Assembly: GCA_021852225.1 (NCBI GenBank)
Contig: JAJZOA010000218.1
Coordinates: forward strand, 1-6,368
DNA: 6,368 nt
Reading direction: 5' to 3'
Source of the DNA: Planctomycetota bacterium
GTDB taxonomy: Bacteria > Planctomycetota > Phycisphaerae > WQYP01
Shown here: positions 1 to 5,379 of the stretch, piece by piece
Layout of the letters: the number at the start of each line of letters is the position of its first letter
How positions within the stretch are numbered: the stretch's first letter is position 1
The notes under the pieces: model-generated
Seen by the model: only the letters and a program-made list of their open reading frames with translations
Database searches by the model: none
Told to the model about the DNA's origin: nothing
Program-made: the position numbers and the translations under genes

Positions 1-2
1 GC

Positions 3-596
3 CAAAAATTGTTCCTGCATGAAAAAAATCAGCTTCATCCCGTTCTCAAACAACTGGAAAAAACGCACAGCCCGGAACAGATTTTGTCGCTGGTGGTGAT
101 GATCTGCATCATTGCCCCCATCGCGGAAGAACTTTTTTTCCGCGGACTGCTGCAAACCCTGATTATCCGCACCATTGCGGTCGTGCGGCGGCGGGATACG
201 GACGCGGAACATGTCCGGGGAGGCGAGCGGCTGGCGGGAATTCTGATTGCGGCGGCGATCTTTGCGGCCGTTCATCTGTCCGTGACTGCGGATGCGTGGT
301 CATGGCTTCCCGCGCTGTTCCTGCTGGGGGTGACTTTAGGCTACGCCTATGAGCGCACGGGAAAACTGTGGGCTGATATTACGATTCACTCTTTGTTTAA
401 TGCATTCGCGGTGGTGATGATTGTCGGTTTTCATGCCGGGGCACCTGCAACGGCCCATACGCCGGTGGCCAAGCCGCTGCGCGGTATAACGCCGTCTTCG
501 GTATCGCCGGCCGGTCCGCCCCAACAGGGATTGCGTCCGGCTTCACCTGATCTGGTAAAATTACGGCCCAATGGGGTCGTTTTGCATGCTCACTGA
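3..596 (+). CDS. CPBP family intramembrane glutamic endopeptidase, C-terminal part (5' end outside window)
   Basis: The reading frame is open to the left edge, so this is the C-terminal portion of a longer membrane protein. A TTG at position 9 is in frame but is not a credible start, because CPBP proteins have several membrane helices before the catalytic motif. Counting from that TTG as residue 1, the diagnostic motifs are EELFFRG (E40, E41, R45; the EExxxR motif), FAAVHL (H89) and HSLFNAF (H127, N131), all within hydrophobic segments. These are the catalytic Glu/His/Asn positions of the CPBP (Abi, Rce1-like) family. The family is known from CAAX prenyl protease Rce1 and from bacterial members involved in peptide maturation or bacteriocin immunity; the substrate here is unknown. 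After the last helix comes a Pro/Ala/Ser-rich tail of about 50 residues that looks disordered. The stop lies 20 nt before an ICMT-like gene, suggesting cotranscription. Confidence 0.88.
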   Translation, partial: QKLFLHEKNQLHPVLKQLEKTHSPEQILSLVVMICIIAPIAEELFFRGLLQTLIIRTIAVVRRRDTDAEHVRGGERLAGILIAAAIFAAVHLSVTADAWSWLPALFLLGVTLGYAYERTGKLWADITIHSLFNAFAVVMIVGFHAGAPATAHTPVAKPLRGITPSSVSPAGPPQQGLRPASPDLVKLRPNGVVLHAH

Positions 597-616
597 GTCA
601 ACCGGGGAACGGACTT

Positions 617-1207
617 GTGGTGCAGATTCTCAATGCGATTCTTCAATGGCTGTGGATTGCGGTGATATTGGTCTGGATTATTGGCGCAAGAATGTCGAAA
701 AAGCGAGCCGCAACATCATCGCGCGCCTGGATGAAGGGGTATTTCATACGGGTGGGGATTGCTGTGCTGCTGGTGGTGCTTATCAATACGCCGGCAGTTC
801 GGCAGTCGGTGATGGGATTGCAAAACCAGGCGGCGGTTTTTGACATTGCAATCTTGCGCTATGGCGGTTTTGTGTTGGCACTACTGGGAATTGCATTTGC
901 CGTCTGGGCAAGAATTCAGATCGGACGTAATTGGGGCGTCCCAATGTCGCTGCGGGAGAACCATGAGCTGGTGACTGGCGGCCCTTACGCGATTGTGCGG
1001 CATCCGATCTACACCGGTCTGTTTTTTGCGTTGTTCGGGTCAGCATTTTTTTACCAATCGCCAGTCATGCTGCTCGTAACCGCCATATTCGCAATATATT
1101 ACATATTTGCAGCCAGACGCGAGGAGCGTACCATGCTTGAACAGTTTCCGGATCAATATCCGGCGTATCGCAGCCGGACCAAGATGCTGATTCCATTTAT
1201 CTTCTAA
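617..1207 (+). CDS. Isoprenylcysteine carboxyl methyltransferase (ICMT)-family membrane protein
   Basis: This 196-residue, mostly hydrophobic protein has about four or five membrane segments (roughly residues 5-23, 43-57, 79-98, 131-146 and 149-164). It carries the hallmark of the ICMT/PEMT methyltransferase superfamily: GGPYAIVRHPIYTG at residues 121-134, followed by a C-terminal EERTMLEQFPDQYPAYRSRT block at 169-188. In characterised members these parts form the S-adenosylmethionine pocket and catalytic site at the membrane surface. Bacterial homologues methylate varied or unknown substrates, so carboxyl methylation is inferred from family only. GTG at 617 is chosen because GGGGA (604-608) sits 8 nt upstream; a second GTG follows at 620. 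It lies 20 nt after the CPBP protease gene. The eukaryotic counterparts of these two proteins act in sequence on CAAX proteins. Confidence 0.88.
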   Translation: MVQILNAILQWLWIAVILVWIIGARMSKKRAATSSRAWMKGYFIRVGIAVLLVVLINTPAVRQSVMGLQNQAAVFDIAILRYGGFVLALLGIAFAVWARIQIGRNWGVPMSLRENHELVTGGPYAIVRHPIYTGLFFALFGSAFFYQSPVMLLVTAIFAIYYIFAARREERTMLEQFPDQYPAYRSRTKMLIPFIF

Positions 1208-1406
1208 ATTTTCTGATCATCATTGGGCAAGTATTGATCCTACTGGCGGCACGGCTCATTATTGGAAGTTGCGGCGACGGCCGCTCTGCCGGGGATACGC
1301 GGACATGGAGGCGGGACTCAGGCCCTTCCATTTGGTATTCTTTAGCCAGCGTTCCGGCCGTATTCTTTTATTTTGTTATCAAGGTGTTACAGGATAGAAT
1401 GCCGCC
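1208..1406. other. Intergenic region between ICMT-like gene and mntA
   Basis: These 199 bp separate the CPBP/ICMT pair from the toxin-antitoxin pair. A small hairpin (GCGGC, loop GACG, GCCGC) lies at 1271-1284, but no T-tract follows it, so it is not a convincing intrinsic terminator. An AT-rich patch at 1361-1380 just before mntA is the most promoter-like part, although no well-spaced -35/-10 pair could be fitted. An open frame at 1234-1422 overlaps the mntA start and has no recognisable protein character. Confidence 0.5.
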
Positions 1407-1697
1407 ATGGTGGATAAACTGACGATCCTCAGTCAGCGTGATGTGATTATTCGGTTGGCACTGAGCTACGGAGCGCACGATGTGCGACTGTTTGGATCAT
1501 TGGCACGGGGCGACGCCACCGAAGGCTCCGATGTGGACCTACTGGTGCGATTCGATCCGGATCGGTCACTGCTGGACCATGGTGGATTGCTGATGGATCT
1601 GCGCGACCTGCTTGGTTGCAAGGTGGACGTGATTTCAGAGGGTGCTTTGCAGGGGAGGTTCGGCCAAATCGTGCGTAGGGAGGCGATCCCGCTGTGA
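1407..1697 (+). CDS. mntA: MntA-type minimal nucleotidyltransferase, antitoxin of a HEPN/MNT (type VII) toxin-antitoxin pair
   Basis: This 96-residue protein has a complete minimal nucleotidyltransferase (DNA polymerase beta-like) active site: GSLARGDATEGSDVD at residues 30-44. It matches the GS-X10-DXD signature (G30, S31, D42, D44), with a likely third carboxylate at D74 in KVDVI. Characterised MntA antitoxins neutralise the cognate HepT RNase by transferring AMP units to the Tyr of its RX4HXY motif. Length and motif are normal for the family. The start is ATG at 1407, with AGGA at 1391-1394 about 12 nt upstream, a rather long gap. The TGA stop overlaps the GTG start of the downstream hepT by 4 nt (GTGA), implying translational coupling. 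The partner toxin is broken, so this looks like an orphaned antitoxin that has so far kept its catalytic residues. Confidence 0.9.
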   Translation: MVDKLTILSQRDVIIRLALSYGAHDVRLFGSLARGDATEGSDVDLLVRFDPDRSLLDHGGLLMDLRDLLGCKVDVISEGALQGRFGQIVRREAIPL

Positions 1698-1974
1698 GAT
1701 CGGACCATCTTCTGCTTCGCGATATGTTGGAGTCGATTGCCGAAATTGGCCGACATCTCCCGCCGGATCGCAGTACGTTTGATTCCAAATCATTGGCGAG
1801 GCTACGTACCGCTTGTCGACGGAGACGAAGACCAAGGCGCCCCATGTGCCGTGGCGGCGCGTTGAGGGGATGCGGCACGTTCTGGTTCACGATTATTTCA
1901 AGACTGACTGGAACGAGGTTTACACCACGGCACGCAAGGATATTCCGCTGCTTAAGCCACAGATAGAAGATTGA
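1694..1974 (+). pseudogene. hepT: Broken HepT-like HEPN-domain toxin (internal deletion and frameshift)
   Basis: The first 30 codons, from GTG at 1694, read MRSDHLLLRDMLESIAEIGR and on to FD, typical of the N-terminus of HepT/DUF86 HEPN proteins. After about 1783 this frame turns into Arg-rich nonsense. HepT character resumes in the +2-shifted frame from 1786 (QIIGEATYRLS, then HVPWRRVEGMRHVLVHDYF) and runs to TGA at 1972-1974. The RNase motif RHVLVHDY (RX4HXY, including the Tyr modified by MntA) is therefore present but out of frame. The two pieces total about 92 residues against roughly 110 for the family. The missing part corresponds to about a dozen residues between the FD and IIGE segments, so the lesion is a deletion whose length is not a multiple of three rather than a single-base error. 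The native frame would run on to 1966 with unrelated sequence. Identity as a decayed toxin is strong; the exact deletion size needs an intact homologue. Confidence 0.88.
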
Positions 1975-2027
1975 CTGGTGCAATTGGGCGACGAAACGCG
2001 GTGAGGCCAAAAGCGTAGGAAGGCATC

Positions 2028-2327
2028 ATGGGCCGCCACTTGGGGAAGGGTCTGCTGCAGGCCAAGTCCGTTGGCTATGATCCCAAAGGCGTCTACCCAT
2101 TTCTCTACCGCTGCAAAAAGTACTGGGCAATTCTTGGCAGGAGCCTCATTCCCCGCACGTTATGGTCCCGATATGAATTCCAACGTGGCGCACGATCACT
2201 GAAATGCCAAGTCATGAGCGCAAAGTGGAACTGCACCGCACCCCGGCGCGGTAACGGAGGCGTAATTCCTGCCTGCGGCAAAGCCATTCCGCATTCCGCA
2301 TTGGGAATTCCCGGCAAAGATGAATAG
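2028..2327 (+). CDS. Hypothetical small protein (doubtful)
   Basis: This 99-residue frame starts at ATG 2028 after a strong Shine-Dalgarno-like AGGAAGG (2017-2023, 4 nt spacing). The first 45 or so codons are rich in G/C at third positions and give a basic, aromatic-rich segment (for example YPFLYRCKKYWAILG at about residues 23-37). The second half resembles translated intergenic DNA and runs through the CATTCCG heptamers. No domain or family was recognised. It may be a small real gene, the remnant of a larger one, or chance; the ribosome-binding site is the main argument for it. Confidence 0.25.
   Translation: MGRHLGKGLLQAKSVGYDPKGVYPFLYRCKKYWAILGRSLIPRTLWSRYEFQRGARSLKCQVMSAKWNCTAPRRGNGGVIPACGKAIPHSALGIPGKDE
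2285..2312. repeat. CATTCCG heptamer repeat followed by GGGAATTCCC palindrome
   Basis: CATTCCG occurs at 2285-2291 and 2292-2298, with a partial third copy (CATT) at 2299-2302. The perfect 10-bp palindrome GGGAATTCCC follows directly at 2303-2312. With only two and a half units this could be a stub of an intergenic simple repeat. No function is claimed. Confidence 0.4.
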
Positions 2328-2371
2328 ACTCATAGCATGGGCATCAGTTCATGTTGAACGATGCGGTGGCG

Positions 2372-2432
2372 AGGCAACTGGAGTACCGGGAGCGAACTCA
2401 TGGCCTTCCGCAGCGCCCGGCGGCCGTTGCCT
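2372..2432 (+). promoter_or_regulatory. Possible structured leader upstream of the propeller gene
   Basis: A nested fold can be drawn. An outer perfect 7-bp stem pairs AGGCAAC (2372-2378) with GTTGCCT (2426-2432). An inner 5-bp stem pairs CCGGG (2386-2390) with CCCGG (2416-2420), leaving a 25-nt apical loop that may close further through GCG (2392-2394) and CGC (2409-2411). A separate small hairpin, GGGTAAACCC, lies at 2446-2455, and the start codon is at 2467. The geometry would suit a 5' UTR element, but it matches no riboswitch class recognised here, and GC-rich DNA gives such folds by chance. Confidence 0.25.
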
Positions 2433-2466
2433 GAGAATGTGTTTTGGGTAAACCCGGCGGCATTTT

Positions 2467-3681
2467 ATGACTATTAAATTTCAACTGGCCGTGATCTTCG
2501 TTCTGCTCTCCATGATTCTGCCAACGGCGGCGTATGCGTCGCCGCATATCGTGTGGAAGGTCAACGTCCATGAACCTGTTTACAGCGTACCGCGGGTCTC
2601 TGAAGGAACCGCCTATTTTGATTCGGCGCAGGCAAATGGTTTCAATGTTTTTGCTGCCAGAAACGGGCGGGTGATCTGGAAGTATGCCACCGGCGGCGCC
2701 ATCCAGATGCCGGTGACCATAGGCGGCGTTCTGTATCCGGCGCACCGCGGTCCGGCGCAGGTATTCGTAGCCTCGGACGTTGAGAACATCCACCATATGC
2801 GGGCCCTGAATGCCCGGAACGGTCGGTTGGTATGGGACTACACGCGAAACGAACCGCCGCAGTGCATGTGCAGCCATGTCACCCATTTTATGAAACATCT
2901 TTTGTTTGCGGAGACCGATGGGCACAGTCTGTATGCGTTTTCGCCATTTGCCAATATTCCGAATCACCGGATTTGGGAATTCAAAGGAGATGGTGCCAAA
3001 CTTACCGCACCGATCACCGTGGCTGGCTTGGTGGTATTTGGATCGGCGGATCATTGCGTCTATGGCCTCAGCGCGCGGACGGGGAAGGTGATCTGGAAAG
3101 CGGCGACGGGGTACACCTTTGAGGCACAACCTGCCGTGTATCATCATGTTGTTATTGTTGGCAACACGGGTGGAACGGTGCACGCATTTAGCGCCATGAC
3201 GGGAAAGTCGCTGTGGAGTTTCAGCACCAACGGTCCTATCACCACCAGAGCCGTTGTCTGGAAAAATAATGTGTATGTTGCCTCCGGCCCGGGAGATCGC
3301 GGGGTATACGACCTTTCGGCTGACGACGGTAAGCAGATTTGGTACCGACAGTTTTCGGACTACACGAGCTATGCACCGATTCTCGACCATTCGGTGCTGG
3401 TTGTGGCATCCCGCGACGGAAATATCGTCGGCCTCTCGCCCAGATCAGGAAAGGTGCTGTGGAAAACCGCATTGCATGGTATGCCGGAATCGCAACCCAT
3501 TTCATGGAATTCAGATGTTGCTCTGAAGGTGAACGATCATCGTATCATCGTCGTATCGGCCAAAAGCGGCCAGGTGCTCTGGACGTACCGGAGCCGAGCG
3601 GTGTTGACGCCGCCGGTCGTCCGTGGGCCGCGACTGTACTTCGGCCAAAGTAACGGGAAATTGGTGGTCGTGGGGTTTTAG
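2467..3681 (+). CDS. Exported PQQ-like beta-propeller repeat protein with a Cys/Met/His-rich loop
   Basis: This 404-residue protein has a Sec signal peptide (residues 1-24, probable cleavage AYA|SP). The rest is built of propeller repeats ending in the PQQ-type tryptophan-docking motif, such as GRVIWKYATG, GKVIWKAATG and GKVLWKTALHG. Docking Trp residues fall at about 30, 71, 123, 170, 210, 250, 292, 332 and 372. The roughly 40-residue spacing fits an eight-bladed propeller whose first and last strands close one ring, as in BamB and PQQ-binding-like proteins. It lacks the extra length of full quinoprotein dehydrogenases, so a binding or scaffold role in the periplasm is more likely than catalysis. 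Two blades are longer (52 and 47 residues). The long second interval holds CMCSHVTHFMKH at 133-144, a possible metal site. ATG 2467 is the only start in this frame after the TAA at 2449; its Shine-Dalgarno (GGCGG, 2456-2460) is weak. Confidence 0.88.
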   Translation: MTIKFQLAVIFVLLSMILPTAAYASPHIVWKVNVHEPVYSVPRVSEGTAYFDSAQANGFNVFAARNGRVIWKYATGGAIQMPVTIGGVLYPAHRGPAQVFVASDVENIHHMRALNARNGRLVWDYTRNEPPQCMCSHVTHFMKHLLFAETDGHSLYAFSPFANIPNHRIWEFKGDGAKLTAPITVAGLVVFGSADHCVYGLSARTGKVIWKAATGYTFEAQPAVYHHVVIVGNTGGTVHAFSAMTGKSLWSFSTNGPITTRAVVWKNNVYVASGPGDRGVYDLSADDGKQIWYRQFSDYTSYAPILDHSVLVVASRDGNIVGLSPRSGKVLWKTALHGMPESQPISWNSDVALKVNDHRIIVVSAKSGQVLWTYRSRAVLTPPVVRGPRLYFGQSNGKLVVVGF

Positions 3682-3933
3682 GCCAAGGGTGGCAAGAGAT
3701 GTTGATGCCGGAGGGATATCGTGAACCTGCCGCGACGGCAAATTCAAACCACCAGATGAAACATAAAGGCGGAGTGGGCAACGCTGGCGTTGACGGATCA
3801 GGTATAACAAAGTATAACCTTGGCGGGAGCGTCGGATGGCGACACCCGAGTTGTAAATACCGATGCATTACGCTAATCATACGGCTGCTGCGCCTTGGTC
3901 ACATTTACTGGGTGAGTATCAAGGCCTGGTGAG
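3682..3933. other. Intergenic region holding the porin promoter and 5' leader
   Basis: These 252 bp lie between the propeller stop and the porin start. The upstream half has no convincing terminator for the propeller gene. The middle holds the -35/-10 pair at 3790-3818, which leaves a leader of about 110-125 nt before the porin start. An open frame at 3699-3932 was judged spurious. Confidence 0.5.
3790..3818 (+). promoter_or_regulatory. Sigma70-like promoter for the porin gene, with tandem GTATAAC
   Basis: TTGACG at 3790-3795 and TATAAC at 3813-3818 are separated by exactly 17 bp, each one base from the E. coli consensus hexamer. The -10 lies inside the second copy of a tandem repeat, GTATAAC (3802-3808) and GTATAAC (3812-3818), with a 10-bp period (one helical turn). 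The upstream copy falls in the spacer and could be an operator half-site or a decoy -10. Transcription would start near 3825 and read into the porin gene. Confidence 0.6.
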
Positions 3934-5277
3934 GTGCGCTTAAGGGCAAGCATGGGAAGTATAAATCAAAGTGTTTTCCTCATTCTCGGCACTGCGGCAT
4001 TAGCCTGTGCAGCGGCACCGTCGACGCAGTCAGCGCTGGCGGATTCTGCACCGGTACCGGCCGACAATCCGACAGCGGCTGCAACAACACCGGTTTCCCC
4101 GACGCCATCAGCGGCATCTGCCTTGGCTGAGGACCCGGCCCCCGTTGTGGAGGCGCCCGGGGATAGCCTGCTTGGAAACGCGTGGGGACTTCGGCCGCGG
4201 CTCAAGAGCGCCGGCATAACGTTTGGCGGATCGCTCATTCAGGATGGTTCGTGGAATTTCATGGGCGGTTTAAGCACGCGAAAATTTGTCTACCGAGCAA
4301 GGTTGGACGTTAATGCAACGCTGAACCTTGAAAAACTTGTCGGCATTCATGGCGGTGAACTCTATTGCGACATGATGAGCATCTGGGGCCAGGACGCGAA
4401 CAATAACCTCGTCGGAACCTTGCAGGGTTTTGACGACATCGATGCGTCGCCCCCTTTAACGGAAATCTACGAGCTCTATTACCGCCAAAAACTTTTTCAC
4501 GATCAGTTCGAGTTTAAGCTCGGACGCATGGATGCAAACGACATTTTCGACGCCCAACCCGTCACCGCGAATTTCCTGATTCCTTCCACTACGAACGCCG
4601 CAACGGATTATCTTCTTCCGACCTTCCCCAGCCCCGTACCCGGCGCCGTCGTGTACCTGAGGCCACGGCGAAGCACAGCCTTCATGCTTGGAGCCTTTTA
4701 CACCGATCGATTTCACGCCTCAGCAGTCGACGAATTCCTCAACACGCTCGAACCCGTTGGCCAACCTACCGGGACATTTCTCATCTCCGAACTGGACCAG
4801 GGGTATTCCTTCGGCCACGGGATGAAGGGGACGTTTGGGCTCGGGGCGTTTTACCACTTCGGCAAGGTCCGACGTTTGGACGGCGGAGCCCAGGCAGGCT
4901 TTGGCAGTCTTTACGGCTTCCTAAGCCAAACCCTCTGGCAACCCCGCGCCCACCAATGGCTTCGCGGATTTCTATGCCTCTCGGCCGTCGACGGCCGGGT
5001 GAGCCCGATTGATTATGCTGCGAACGCCGGTCTGCTTGGGCAGGGCCTTGTGCCTTTTCGCCCACATGATCAGCTGGGCATCGCTGCCGACTGGGCTCAT
5101 GTTAGCCGACTTGCCGGGCTACCGAAGTCCTACGAGTTGGGAATAGAGGCGTTTTACGCCGTCAATTTGGGCCATGGCGTGACGTTGCAACCGGATTTGC
5201 AATATTGGGACAATACCGGCGGCGGAACCTATCCCAACGCCCTTGTGGCCACGGTGCGGATCAGCCTGGCATTTTAA
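3934..5277 (+). CDS. OprB-like carbohydrate-selective outer-membrane porin
   Basis: This protein of 447 residues (441 from the alternative start) has an N-terminal export signal, a low-complexity Ala/Pro/Thr-rich linker (about residues 37-77), and then a long region of alternating, Gly/aromatic-rich beta-strands ending in VRISLAF. The terminal Phe is the usual outer-membrane assembly signal. Segments such as GITFGGSLIQDGSWNFMGG, YRARLDVNATLNLEKLVG and EIYELYYRQKLF..FKLGRMDANDIF resemble OprB/carbohydrate-porin proteins, beta-barrels that pass sugars or other small solutes. Two starts are possible. GTG 3934 (AAGG at 3921-3924, 9-nt spacing) gives a signal peptide with Arg2 and Arg4. ATG 3952 (AAGGG at 3942-3946, 5-nt spacing) has the better ribosome-binding site but an uncharged N-region. 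The longer form is given because of the signal peptide. The gene has its own likely promoter upstream and converges on the cupredoxin gene. The substrate is unknown. Confidence 0.85.
   Translation: MRLRASMGSINQSVFLILGTAALACAAAPSTQSALADSAPVPADNPTAAATTPVSPTPSAASALAEDPAPVVEAPGDSLLGNAWGLRPRLKSAGITFGGSLIQDGSWNFMGGLSTRKFVYRARLDVNATLNLEKLVGIHGGELYCDMMSIWGQDANNNLVGTLQGFDDIDASPPLTEIYELYYRQKLFHDQFEFKLGRMDANDIFDAQPVTANFLIPSTTNAATDYLLPTFPSPVPGAVVYLRPRRSTAFMLGAFYTDRFHASAVDEFLNTLEPVGQPTGTFLISELDQGYSFGHGMKGTFGLGAFYHFGKVRRLDGGAQAGFGSLYGFLSQTLWQPRAHQWLRGFLCLSAVDGRVSPIDYAANAGLLGQGLVPFRPHDQLGIAADWAHVSRLAGLPKSYELGIEAFYAVNLGHGVTLQPDLQYWDNTGGGTYPNALVATVRISLAF
3942..3946 (+). promoter_or_regulatory. Ribosome-binding site for the alternative porin start at ATG 3952
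   Basis: AAGGG lies 5 nt before ATG 3952. If it is the site used, the porin begins MGSINQSVF and its signal peptide lacks positive charges at the N-terminus. The competing GTG at 3934 has AAGG 9 nt upstream. Confidence 0.45.
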
Positions 5278-5357
5278 GCGCAGCGAGCAAACCGCGCAGC
5301 GCTTACCGGGCGCCATCGGCCAAATCCCTACACTGGCGGCCGTGGCCTTCAGCCGCC
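5275..5357. terminator. Possible hairpins between the convergent porin and cupredoxin genes
   Basis: Between the converging genes there are two inverted repeats. One is a perfect 7-bp pair that includes the porin stop codon (TAAGCGC 5275-5281, GCGCTTA 5299-5305, 17-nt loop). The other is a 6-bp GC-only pair (GGCGGC 5335-5340, GCCGCC 5352-5357, 11-nt loop). The first loop region also holds a direct repeat GCGCAGCG (5278-5285 and 5294-5301). Neither hairpin is followed by a T-tract on either strand, so any termination would not be of the classical intrinsic type. Confidence 0.3.
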
Positions 5358-5379
5358 CCATGGGGGTCCAAAGCGGATA

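Larger units (their letters stand above)
1975..2466. other. Gene-poor region between the hepT remnant and the propeller gene
   Basis: About 490 bp without a confidently recognised gene. It contains a doubtful ORF (2028-2327) with a good ribosome-binding site, a short CATTCCG tandem repeat (2285-2302) next to the palindrome GGGAATTCCC (2303-2312), and a foldable segment (2372-2432) just upstream of the propeller gene. No tRNA, transposase or terminal inverted repeats were recognised. Confidence 0.5.

Noticed and set aside
1234..1422. A 62-codon open frame before mntA
   Set aside because: It overlaps the mntA start, has no convincing start context and no recognisable family.
1694..1974. Programmed ribosomal frameshift joining the two hepT halves
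   Set aside because: No slippery heptamer or downstream stimulatory structure is evident at the junction, and about a dozen family residues are missing there, so a deletion explains it better.
1447..2010. A 187-codon minus-strand frame across mntA and hepT
   Set aside because: The translation has no family character, and the plus strand carries clear MNT and HEPN motifs over the same span.
2285..2312. CATTCCG repeats as a CRISPR or attachment site
   Set aside because: There are only two and a half 7-bp units with no spacers, no integrase gene, and no second copy elsewhere in the window.
2398..3390. A 330-codon open frame on the minus strand opposite the propeller gene
   Set aside because: Its translation is Arg/His/Pro-rich with no domain, while the plus strand here gives a signal peptide and regularly spaced propeller motifs. 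It is an antisense shadow.
2467..3681. Quinoprotein (PQQ-dependent) dehydrogenase
   Set aside because: The Trp-docking repeats match, but at 404 residues it is shorter than typical quinoprotein dehydrogenases, has no vicinal Cys-Cys pair (the pair is C-x-C) and no cytochrome domain, so a PQQ-like propeller without demonstrated catalysis is the safer call.
3699..3932. A 77-codon open frame between the propeller and porin genes
   Set aside because: It has no recognisable protein features and contains the -35/-10 promoter pair of the porin gene.
3994..4020. Possible lipoprotein lipobox in the porin signal peptide (ALAC)
   Set aside because: The -3 residue is Ala rather than Leu/Val/Ile, a normal signal peptidase I site (ALA|DS) follows, and an integral beta-barrel needs no lipid anchor.
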